Origin: Pseudevernia furfuracea
Lineage: Eukaryota > Ascomycota > Lecanoromycetes > Lecanorales > Parmeliaceae
Reading direction: 5' to 3'
Length of the DNA stretch: 64,000 bases
NCBI GenBank assembly: GCA_022315425.1
Contig: JAIUPT010000039.1
Location: 1,054,001-1,118,000, forward strand
In this document: positions 55,261 to 64,000 of the stretch, piece after piece
Position numbering within the stretch: the stretch's first letter is position 1
Layout of the letters: every line of letters starts with the position of its first letter
The notes under the pieces: generated by a model
Databases searched by the model: none
The model's input: the letters and a program-made list of their open reading frames with translations, nothing else
What the model was told of the DNA's origin: nothing
Program-made: the position numbers and the translations under genes

Positions 55261-56542
55261 AAGAGTCAAAGCCGTACCCTTGGCTTCCACGAACAGAAAC
55301 CACCTGTCTTCTTGTTATCGAATTTATAATCCAGGTCATTGATGAAAGGAATCAAAAGTAGAGTATCTTGTCCTATAGAATCTGTCGCATTTGTTCTTTT
55401 CCAATTACATATCAAATCAAGTGCTCACCCAGCCAGGTCTACAACATATGCTCCTAGAAATCACTCAAACGATTTTCACGCCGAAGCTCGACTAACGAAG
55501 GGTTTATCGTAGCCGTTCGGGTCCTGTAATTAATCTCTGGCACTTGAGGAAATGAAATGTCAGCCACCTAGGCTAAAATCCACGACTCGAGTTCGAGTGA
55601 TGTGCGCGTCAGAGAGAATTCCGGTCAGCATTGTATGAACTACCTTGACTCACCTACGGTATCTCTCTTCTCACTATTAAGGCTGGCAATACAGCGTGTT
55701 AGTTCCACACTACCAAACTTCTGTTTACGTCCATTTCGCTAGTTGAAGTGTTTCTTTCTTTTTAATCCTAGCAAAGCCGATCCACCGTCAAGGTCTCAAT
55801 TCCGAGTGGCAAGCATTCTTCCCTCACGGGACATGATAGGCAATTCTTGTAGTTGCCTGGAAGTATCTTTGATAAAGCTGACATCAGAAGCAAGAAGAGG
55901 CTCTCCCTTTGGGGAAACGGGTATGTGACTCGTTGACTCTGCGTGTAGTACAAGGCTCTAAAGATGCTGGCTCAAATGGGTCAAATCTAACCTAGAAACG
56001 GTACGTGATCTAGCGAGTACGTGCTAGCGAGTGAATGGGTTATAGGAAACCGGGTGGAGGACTCAAAAAAAAACAGAGTTGATGCCGCGAATGGTTGTCG
56101 TGTCAAGTTTCTATACACCCTGTTGTTTTATCTTCTCGCTGGAGAAGTATAAGAGGAAGGCGAACGTTCTGGTAACAGACTGGAGCCATGACAAAGACAA
56201 TAGGGGAAGAGTGGTCCGATACTTTCTTTTCGTTCTCGTTCCTCTGAAGAAGGTCCTCGACTATATGGTCTGTCAAGTACAACGACAGGGCTCGAAGGGC
56301 GTAATTCGGAGAGAATACATTGTCGCTGAGAACTATCAGCCAGTGCCGCGGTAATGGGAAATCTCCTCATCAACACGCGCGCAAAAAAAGATTGGCCGCC
56401 TCTGCAAGCGCATATCGCGTATGTGCAATCATATCCCAAAGCTATTTCATGGATTTTTGAGGGCATCTGCGACAATAGAGTTATTGCTCATGCGCCAAGA
56501 TTCTCTGAAATGATCGTCGGTGCACCTTGTAGCTTCTTCACC
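55261..56542. other. Intergenic, no supported gene
   Basis: About 1.3 kb. The frame of the next gene is open back to 56354, so a longer N-terminus cannot be ruled out. Minus-strand 56475-56128 is antisense and not supported. Confidence 0.45.
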
Positions 56543-57505
56543 ATGATTTCGTGCTTTCTCCTTGTTATGGGATCCCTAGCATACACCATCGCGGCCTCCT
56601 TCCCCTCCAGAATAAACTTCGCCGGGAACACAACTCTCTCGAACCTGACTTTCACTGATCCCCGAGCTCAGTCTAATGATTCCGTTGCGGAAAGTAACTT
56701 TAACATATGGTATTGTTCCAAGACTGAAAGATGGTCTCTCCCGGCACTAGAACCCGCCGACTGTTCAGGAGTGCTCGATTACTTCTATATTGAGACAGTG
56801 GACGCGACCCACCGCAAATCAAGAGAGTTCAGAGCTCCAGGCGCGAAGAAGTCTACGCATCTACAGACGCAATGGACACCACGAAAATACACATTCGGTA
56901 TGGCCTGTCTACCAACCATGTTCCTACTATCTGAAGTCCTTCTTCGCCTCTGTCCCACCGCAAAACGATCCCGCTCACATGTCTCAAAGTCGCAATCTCC
57001 CAAAAGTCAGCCGGTCAGCTTACCTTCTTTCTTGAACTAGGCACATGTACGATGGCGATAGTCATGCTTTCCGATTTCCCTAATCCCCAATTGCTGCCCG
57101 GTGGTACGAAGACCGGATTCCCGTCGGATTCGTCAAGCTACTATAATCTTTGGATAATAGGCCAGAACCTGTTCAAGCAATGTGTCCAAGGTCGAGGAGA
57201 AGTCGGGTGGCAGCCAACAGGTATGAAGCGGAGTCTCTCTCCCCCCTTTGTCAATCACTCTCATGACTTCTTTGCTTCCATGTCCTCACGGATGTTGGTC
57301 TGCACGTTTCAGTACGAACCTGGTCAGGGTCCACGGCTGACAATTCCACCCTTGTCTTTGATCGGAAAAAGGTGTCCATCATAGCATTGGAGTATTCATC
57401 TGGTCTACAGGTTCTGAAGAGGATCAACTGATTGAGGCTGATAAGCCGCCGTTCAAATTTCCGACATTAGGGGCGCCGGCCAACCGCTCCGCAGCGGACG
57501 AATGA
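56543..57505 (+). CDS. Small secreted protein, fungal family of unknown function
   Basis: Three exons (56543-56897, 57041-57220, 57372-57505) encode about 222 residues from the ATG that starts a signal peptide (MISCFLLVMGSLAYTIAASF). Upstream in-frame ATGs at 56510 and 56354 would hide it. The mature part has IWYCSKTERWSLPALEPADC near its start. Joins restore TFGTCTMAIVMLSDFP and QPTGVHHSIGVFIWSTGS, giving a compact domain with four cysteines including FKQCVQGRG near GWQPTG. This cysteine and tryptophan pattern belongs to an unnamed secreted family common in leotiomycetes and dothideomycetes (from memory). The acceptor at 57371 is chosen because it keeps the frame. Likely extracellular; effector-like roles are speculative. 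Confidence 0.65.
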
Positions 57506-57882
57506 AGTTTGGATTCGACGAGTACCAAAGCGGTCTGAAGACGTTGCAGTTGGAGAGATTTACTCCATGTTACATCTTACGAGTAGAACTGGCTGGATAG
57601 GATCATAGAGAGATTGAGAACTTCCTAAGAGTCAAAGCATACAATATTAAGATCCATCTCAGAAGATTATATTCGCTTTGGAGACTCCAAGGTCACTGGG
57701 TAGCGAAATGTAGCCTCATTCATATTTTTGCAGAATTGCAAATGTGTTTTCCGAATCCAACAACGCCCGCGCAGTGTCTTCACAAGTTTCCGCTCTCATG
57801 CGTTATTTGACGATGTCACCTTCCGGGCAAGCATCGAATTCATTCTTAGTGTCCTCGTCGACAACTTTCATGGATCGAGGAT

Positions 57883-58326
57883 TCAGTACTGGAAGAATGG
57901 TGCAGCTAACTCAAATGAGGCCGCGCGGGAGAAGGCCCACACGTACCCATTGGCAGCTATCTTGTCTGAAAAATCCTTGAAGAAGTTTTGTAGCCACGAT
58001 AGAAGATTTCGTATATCCGTCGTAATCATCATAAATGTGGCCATCCGATCTGCCGAGCTCCTCGTCGCGTCAATCACAACGTTCTCTTGACGGACCAAAG
58101 CTTTGAAATTCGTTGATGCCACTTGGATCTCGGCATTTGCATTCGTCAAGAGTTCCCCTTGCCGGGAATGGAATGTTGTCTTGCCATCGCGTTCTGCAGG
58201 CAAAGTTACGTCTTCGGGTAGTTTCTCCTTCGAGTCCGTTATGAAGTTATCGGACTGAGCACGAAAAGTCTTCAGCTCTGAGCTTACGTTTTGGCCGATC
58301 TGTAGCTTCAACCTTTTCAACGACAA
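57883..58326 (-). CDS. Hypothetical helical protein fragment
   Basis: 147 residues with helix-prone charged sequence (LKLQIGQNVSSELKTFRAQS, then LLTNANAEIQVASTNFKALV) and a more hydrophobic segment (FMMITTDIRNLLSWLQNFF). A second open block on the same strand in another frame (about 57880-57715, PEGDIVKYRMRAETCEDTAR) could be a further exon or the remains of one. The long amphipathic helices recall N-terminal parts of fungal STAND-type or ubiquitin-like-domain proteins, but no signature residue supports this. Start and completeness are uncertain; it may be a pseudogene. Confidence 0.3.
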   Translation of the reverse strand: MSLKRLKLQIGQNVSSELKTFRAQSDNFITDSKEKLPEDVTLPAERDGKTTFHSRQGELLTNANAEIQVASTNFKALVRQENVVIDATRSSADRMATFMMITTDIRNLLSWLQNFFKDFSDKIAANGYVWAFSRAASFELAAPFFQY

Positions 58327-59012
58327 CTAAAATATCATCAGTCCTGGACCTCAATTGGAGGAGTTGAAATACACTTTCTGCGGTCCCAAAAGCAGGTTAA
58401 TAGCTGCCACCCACGATATAATCATTTATTTCAACTTATTCACACCGTGTCTCGTTATCAAGAATCAATGCAGTCTGCGTTCGATGCTGATCAAAGTACT
58501 CGTCGACCTGATAGAGTCGAGGCTGGTATCTCTTAAGCGCATGTTATTAATAAAAGCTAGTAGCGACTGATGGCAATGCAGGGCGATTGCCCTGATATGC
58601 TCCAGTTGTTCTTTCTCATCCCCATTCCCATCCCCAGATGGTACGTGTAAGAGTCTCTGGAGTGTGGTGCGCAGTAGCTGCAGCTCAGCGCCCAGCTACT
58701 GAAAATATCGCGGAGCATCACGGTATATCAAGGACATAACATAGTTCATCTAAGCTCACGTATAGTATAAATAAATTATCGTGAAAAATACCCCCAAGCG
58801 CTTCAAGGCCTATTTCTGAATCTCAACTTTCGCACTTCAAAGGTAATAGTAACTTTACCCCGACTCGGTGATCCGAAAGATATACAGAAATCGGTTGAAA
58901 TTCAAGAACAGTATAGATACCACGTCTCTTATTTGATGTCTTGACTGTCACTCTCGTGATTGAAACCTTCACGGTCGGCATCAGCCGGAAGTTCTCCCGC
59001 ACCCGTAGCCTT
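58327..59012. other. Intergenic, no feature recognised
   Basis: About 690 AT-rich bases to the 3' end of the MYND gene. Only short open frames. Confidence 0.5.
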
Positions 59013-60026
59013 CTACTTCCTCGCTACCTCCTCATCGATAAAATCCACCAAGCTAGCCTGCTTCTTCTTAAAAGCCCCCTCCCGCATCCTCATCATCCCA
59101 TCCAACGACCCATTTCTCACCTGCCACGACTTGGCGGCAGCAACGAAGACTTCAGCGAATAGCTCCTCGAGAGTCCTGGGGGCGCCCACTCCACCCACCT
59201 TACTGCCCGCCGCCTTCTGACTTTGCTCAACGTCACGTAAAGGAGATTCGAAGACTACCTCTTTGACACGAGATTCGGCATAGAGATCCCATGGGACGAC
59301 AGGGTCATAGTGACCATACTGCGGACCTGTGATGTCGATGGCGTAGCGTTCGGCATTGTGCAAGGTGACTACGATGGTGGAGTGTTCGCAGGCTGCGTTA
59401 GAATGGTGATCACCGTCCTCTTCAACAGTGGTGACTCGGCGCCGATGACCCTTGGCTCGGTAATCTAGTCGGGTCACATCCTGGAAAGCACCTATGCTTG
59501 TATCAGAGACTCGAGGAACAAGACAGCCCCCCCCTGGGCGACGGGACTCACCCGGAAGCATGATATCCATGAGAACGTGTGTGAAACCGGTGGAGGCTGT
59601 GCATTTCAACAAAGTCAACACGGTCATCCTATCTTCCTCGCTATCGCAGGCCTCCCAGCTAAAGGGAAGGGCCGCCACATTGTCTTCGTTCGGATGATCC
59701 TTGTAGACGAAGAAATCATCCTCTCCCTTCTTCTCAACTTTTCGGGAATTCCCGTCTGGGAACTTCTCCAGATAGCGATAGAAGGCCAGTTGTGCTGTAG
59801 CGCCAGCGCGGTACAAGGCTCGACGATCTTGTGCCTTTTGGCAAGCGGCCTTGTGCTCGCTTCGGTCAGCTATTTGACAGCCCGGACTGCAGTACCAGGC
59901 TGTGTCAACTTTCCCTCCGTGGATATCGGGTGCGTGGTGGCAGCTGTTGCAGACTTGTGTTGCATCTTTCCCGCAGTTTGCGCAAGAGTTGATGGAGTGC
60001 TCTGTCTCCGTCGAAGTGGAGCCCAT
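59013..60026 (-). CDS. MYND-type zinc-finger protein
   Basis: Two exons (60026-59552 and 59491-59013; a 60-bp in-frame intron with GTGAGT donor) encode about 317 residues. The N-terminus is a MYND zinc finger: CANCGKDATQVCNSCHHAP, then WYCSPGCQIADRSEHKAAC, giving the C-x2-C ... C-x2-C ... C-x3-C ... H-x3-C ligand pattern for two zinc ions. MYND fingers mediate protein-protein contacts. The rest is a domain of unknown function with FSWEACDSEEDRMTVLTLLK, VVTLHNAERYAIDITGPQYG and a basic C-terminal helix (MRMREGAFKKKQASLVDFID), a layout repeated in many fungal MYND proteins. Without the intron the frame stays open, so both forms could be made. No SET domain is present. Confidence 0.88.
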   Translation of the reverse strand: MGSTSTETEHSINSCANCGKDATQVCNSCHHAPDIHGGKVDTAWYCSPGCQIADRSEHKAACQKAQDRRALYRAGATAQLAFYRYLEKFPDGNSRKVEKKGEDDFFVYKDHPNEDNVAALPFSWEACDSEEDRMTVLTLLKCTASTGFTHVLMDIMLPGESRRPGGGCLVPRVSDTSIGAFQDVTRLDYRAKGHRRRVTTVEEDGDHHSNAACEHSTIVVTLHNAERYAIDITGPQYGHYDPVVPWDLYAESRVKEVVFESPLRDVEQSQKAAGSKVGGVGAPRTLEELFAEVFVAAAKSWQVRNGSLDGMMRMREGAFKKKQASLVDFIDEEVARK

Positions 60027-60722
60027 GATGAGGAGAAGTTTTGGGTTGAGGTGAGGTAAGAGGGTTTAGGGATACTGGATGATATTCGCAAGGAAGAGGA
60101 ATACCTGCTTGTGGACGATAGATATCGACCTGTGTTATAGTATATATTTAACACTTATACACATAAGCTTAACACATCTCTGGGTGTCACCAGTGTCGTC
60201 AGATGTGATTTCAATAGCCTTGCTCAATTTCAACTCGCTGTGCGTGGACTGCAGTGTCTGCTGATCGCGCGTTCGGATTTGGTCATAAGAGGAGCAGGAG
60301 AGCGAACTTTGTGGCTTTATATCAGCGTGGTAGTGGGACGATTGGGTTTTGCCAGTGTAAATAGAGGTGACACGAGAGTTGTTTTTGCGTCTTAGCTTGC
60401 TGCAACTCGTGATAGCTTTCATCATTAACACAATTTTACTCTCTTTCCTTCCCAAGTATCGCCTCCTTTTGGGAAATCAAAAATTGAAGGAGATCCCCGT
60501 AACGGCCGGAACTTCACGCTATTTAAAAGAGACGTACCTAGGTAAAATTAATAGTAGTCCCTCGTGTGACCAGCGAACAAGGTCTGCCTGAACGAATAGT
60601 TGTATCACGGGCCAGTTCCCGCTTTATCCATTGACCCACGTACTTTCCAATATTTCGAATTTATACCATCCAGAATCGGGACCAAGACTTTTCTTCTCCT
60701 CCCCATCTATTATCCTCTCATC
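60027..60722. other. Intergenic, promoter of MYND gene
   Basis: About 700 bases between two minus-strand genes. No gene, RNA or clear repeat. Confidence 0.45.
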
Positions 60723-61743
60723 TCACCCCATTTCAGCTCGAGGCCCATGTCGTCCGCCTATCTCCACCGGTAAACTCTCTCCAGCTAGCTCAACGAACCG
60801 TGCTTCAGTCGTGAGTTCGTGCACTCTGGTACCTTTCCTTTCACTCGCCGTTGCATCCATTTCGGTCTTCCCACCAACGTAGTGTGGCCCTTTGAATGGT
60901 ATCATCGATCGGCGCCGCGCGAAAAAAAGGAAGCCTGCGAGAACCACCAAGCCGACCGCCGCTCCCAACCCCAATCCCGTACCGATAGCAACACTGCGAT
61001 TCGAGCCAGCTTTGAGAGTGGAGGAAGCGACGGGGGTTGACGCGACGGCGACCGCGGAACCGATGGCACTCGCTGATGTGGTGGAGCTGGTTATGGAGGT
61101 AAATACCACGGCGGAGGTGAAGCTAGCACGTGAAACAACCGTGGTAGCGGTCGGAGTAGCGGTCGTAGAGGGGATGGTCGCAGGGCTGGGATTGGTGAGG
61201 GTAGTCACGTCTGTGGCCACACCCAAGGAGAACACATTGGATGAGGTACTGCAGCACTGGTCGTCTCCTTCTCCGTAGCAGCAGAAAGTGCCGTTTCCGC
61301 AGGCTACGACACCATTGCCGATATCGGCACCGACTGAAAATAAAAAAATCAGCACAGTTATACTCGTGAGTTCGAAAACAACAGTCTCGCTATTGATTTC
61401 GAGGGGGGTCCATACGGGTTACGTTGTTGTTGCAAATCTTGGGACATGCGGTCTCATTCCTCCACGAGGGGTCGGTGCAGAATCCGGTGTACAATGATGT
61501 GAGGCCATGGTTCTGGGTGGAATTGCCAGGAAGGGGCTCGCAAAGGCTATTGCTCAGACAAGTCCACCCCAATGGACAACAGCTACTGGTTGAAGCGGAG
61601 GGCTCGCACGGTAAATAATCCGCTCCCATACTATCGACGCCGACTTCAACTTGACCGACGTCGAAACATTGATCATCGCATGACACTCGTGGCACGTAGT
61701 ATGCGGCGATTATTAGAGTTATGGATGCGACAGGGACATACAT
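60723..61743 (-). CDS. Single-pass surface protein with cysteine-rich ectodomain
   Basis: Two exons (61743-61416 and 61333-60723; 82-bp intron) encode about 312 residues. The start at MYVPVASITLIIAAYYVPRV gives a signal peptide; the longer frame upstream does not. The ectodomain has many cysteines in close pairs (STSSCCPLGWTCLSNSLCEP; ACGNGTFCCYGEGDDQCC), then a Ser/Thr-rich stalk. A single transmembrane helix follows (IGTGLGLGAAVGLVVLAGFL), with a stop-transfer FFARRR and a cytosolic tail of about 60 residues. The same plan (Cys-rich head, Ser/Thr stalk, glycine-rich helix) occurs in many filamentous-fungal surface proteins of unknown role and in wall-stress sensors. The WSC signature itself is not evident. 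Ligand unknown. Confidence 0.8.
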
Positions 61744-63414
61744 CGTGAGGATTGAGGAAATACTTCGACACAAAAAGTTGTCCGTGAAAAAGATCAACCG
61801 TGAGAAGGGACTCGCTGGAGGAGGAAGAAATCTATTTTTTGCTATAGAAAAGTGGCACGATCAATACCGAGGCACTGCAAAGCTGCAGATTATCCGCGCA
61901 ACTCACCCTCTTTTATAATCTATTGCGTGGTACTGTATACGAACGTCAGCCCGGGAATGATTTTTTTAGGGCACGACAGCCGTCTCACTGCAGATTCTCA
62001 GACATGAAAATTTTCAGCCTCTGAGCTGCGCCATATTTCTATAGGTTCTCACTCCCGTTGACGATGGCACGCAAAATTTCATGGCTGAAAAGACTCTCCA
62101 GTCATCTTAGCCCGAGATAGTATCGCTCACCCCCGAAGCGCCATGGCCACGAGGGACCAAGGGAGATGAGGTTTACGAGTTCGGGTGATGTCTTTATCAC
62201 GAAAGTTGTCTTGAGACTGAGATCAAACATGTGACCGTGGTGGGAAGGGGATGGCTTGCTTGAATATAAGCCTCTCAGAGATAGTCACCTGCGGAAGAAA
62301 GGAGTGAAGGATAAAACCAATCACGAAGACAGCGCTTATGCGTATTCCGGGTACAGTCCCAATAAGAAGGGAGCAAGATGTATCGATGCCACTCGGAGAT
62401 ATCTCGGCCGGGACAGTTGGGGGAATGAAAAATAGTATTGTGTGCAACAAAAGGAGGAGAATAAAACCGATGATGAGAGATGTGGGAGAGACTACTTTAC
62501 GGAAGTAATGTTGCGGGGACTTAGAAAAAATCCTGTTCCCATTGGTAGATCTCACACGCTAATACTGAACTTGAAATTTCTACGCTTTATTATTAAGCTA
62601 ATGTCTTCAGCATCTCGTTCTCATTAACGGTTGGTATCAAAAACATAAGGTATTTCGTGTACCCTCTGTGGCGAAGCTACTACACAAAAGTCGAGAAGGG
62701 GGAAACAACATCCGAAGCCTGTCTCAGCGCTGCAGGCTCAAACAAGCATGAAGCACATAATTTTGTAGGCTTCATACATGTCTCGATCTTCCAAATTTCG
62801 TAAATTCCCTAGGCGTTTTCCTGCCCTTCAACACATTCGCATGCAGCCTCGTGAGTTGGAGTAAAAGATCATGTTTTCCGTCCTCCTTCACCCTGCTCGA
62901 AAGGTTGTCTCGGACTCCTGGATCCGTCTTCCACAAGGCTCAATCGCACAGTCTGAGCGCACCGTTTCCTAATAATGCGAGGCTTCGAGATTCCAGATCC
63001 ATCGCGTTTAGCCACCATCTCGTGACTATCTTTGTCTGTGAAACATAGTGACACGCATAAGAGAATACTAATGGGATTCGAGACTTTTTGTTCGGCAAAT
63101 CAGGTCTTCGAAGAGTCAGACACTAAAATTTTTAAAGCAGAGGCTTCAGTATACGTGAAATCGTGAACAGTCTGCCAAGGGTCACATTTTGTCCTCAGTG
63201 AAGTTCAATTTGATATTCTCGAGCCGGCTAGACGCAGCAAAGATCCCATACCTGTAAAAAGGAGGCCAGTGAAGCCACAAGAGCCAAAGCTAATTCTGAC
63301 AAGAGTGCTAAGAGAGATTCGTGTAGCTTGTGTATCCTCAGGGTGGTGATTATGGGGTTGACAAATCAAATGTAGTCATAGGACAATTTTAATCCTCAAC
63401 GGAGACCCTCGTGA
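61744..63414. other. Gene-poor stretch
   Basis: About 1.7 kb. A minus-strand frame at 62555-62223 has two hydrophobic segments (SLIIGFILLLLLHTILFF; ISAVFVIGFILHSFL) and could be a membrane-protein remnant, but it has no partner exons. Nothing else is supported. Confidence 0.45.
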
Positions 63415-63961
63415 CTAGATGTCTCTTACAGGATCATAATGGCTTCGTTTGCCTTTGCTGGTGGAGTCCGAGGCGTCGGGGGGGATAGAAGATTCGCTGG
63501 CAGATTCGCTGGCAGACTCGGTTGCTGTGACTAGCTCAGTATGCGCTTCAGAGATATGCGTAAAGGAGAGCGACTGACCAGGTTTTGGCTTTCGCGATTC
63601 CGCTCTCCTATTTCTTTGAAGTTGATATAACCGCCATTCAAGGGCGGGCTCTGGATCCTTTCCCGCAAACAGCCCATTTTGAACGCATAGCTCTTTCAGC
63701 TGGCGTCGAATAGTCTCCTTGACACGAGGCTCTATCGAGCCCCAAGGACATGTGGTGTCAATTTCCAATTGATCATGAAATTCTTTAGAAAGACGCTATT
63801 GAAGATGATCAATGAGAGTAAAGACGGTAGCCGTCGCACAGCTCGATACTCACCAAGAAGTGCTGCCAAATGTCCCGATCATGAACGCTGTTCGAGAGGC
63901 CCAAGGAGGTTTGAACCTTGTGTGATGGCGCGCTGATGATGGTTCCCTCCCATTGATCCAT
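63415..63961 (-). CDS. Hypothetical protein, probably partial at the window edge
   Basis: Two exons (63961-63854 and 63795-63415; 58-bp intron with GTGAGT and a tag acceptor) encode at least 162 residues. The first ATG in frame is at 63961, but the frame remains open to 63997, where a tag could be an upstream acceptor, so more exons may lie to the right of the window. The sequence is helical and charged: VHDRDIWQHFLRLSKEFHDQ restored across the junction, SIEPRVKETIRRQLKELCVQ, then a Ser/Glu repeat (SASESASESS) and a basic end. No domain recognised. Confidence 0.5.
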
Positions 63962-64000
63962 TCTTAGGCGAAGTAGCTCACGTTTCACAAGGTGTTGCTA

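Noticed and set aside
1..64000. tRNA or rRNA genes
   Set aside because: I looked by eye for the ggttcgaatcc-type B box on both strands and for rRNA-like sequence and found no convincing case; a covariance search would be decisive.
1..64000. Secondary-metabolite cluster or CRISPR array
   Set aside because: No PKS, NRPS, terpene cyclase or P450 was seen, and the repeats present are microsatellites, homopolymers or single duplications, not spaced arrays.

Overview
The window is nuclear DNA of a filamentous ascomycete (Pezizomycotina; a leotiomycete or dothideomycete flavour is plausible but not provable here). The signs are many short GT-AG introns (about 45-80 bp), genes on both strands without operons, and typical fungal families: PTH11-like rhodopsin-domain protein, fungal CorA-like channel, FUSC/ArAE exporter, Npr3, Cox19, Sgt2, Gir2, an Acl4-like chaperone and a Hst1/Sir2 sirtuin. 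I rebuilt splice junctions by hand. For every multi-exon model whose exons are listed, the exon lengths sum to a multiple of three.

Layout. 0-3 kb: the 3' end of a CorA-like transporter, then a decayed gene with two retropepsin-like domains. 3.9-5.7 kb: a Sir2/Hst1 sirtuin (minus). 6.3-9.2 kb: a large mucin-like secreted protein (minus). 9.8-11.3 kb: a secreted HExxH protein. 14.1-15.9 kb: a seven-helix rhodopsin-domain membrane protein in eight exons. 16-17.8 kb: a NACHT/STAND (NLR-like) pseudogene with stops and a frameshift in its P-loop. 18.3-21.6 kb: an aromatic-acid-exporter-like protein. 21.8-24.4 kb: an Acl4-like TPR protein overlapped by a small conserved-looking ORF and divergent from GIR2. 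24.8-26.7 kb: an F-box protein. 28.2-32.7 kb: two secreted proteins sharing one four-cysteine domain, one copy in the first and four in the second. 33.6-38.2 kb: SGT2, NPR3 and COX19. 38.6-43.2 kb: a low-complexity secreted protein among gene remnants. 44.8-46.0 kb: a PAP2 lipid phosphatase. 49.2-50.5 kb: an Ost-alpha/TMEM184-type membrane protein. 52.7-55.3 kb: an ankyrin protein with a fungal STAND-like N-terminus. 56.5-64 kb: a secreted protein, a MYND zinc-finger protein, a single-pass cysteine-rich surface protein and a gene running off the right edge.

Housekeeping genes (18-26 kb, 33-38 kb) alternate with gene-poor stretches that hold secreted proteins and dead or dying immune-receptor-like genes, the usual pattern of an accessory fungal segment. 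No secondary-metabolite cluster, tRNA, rRNA, CRISPR array or intact transposon was seen. The most striking feature is the four-fold repeated secreted domain at 30.4-32.7 kb, which has dibasic KR pairs in two of its linkers and looks like a processed repeat precursor.
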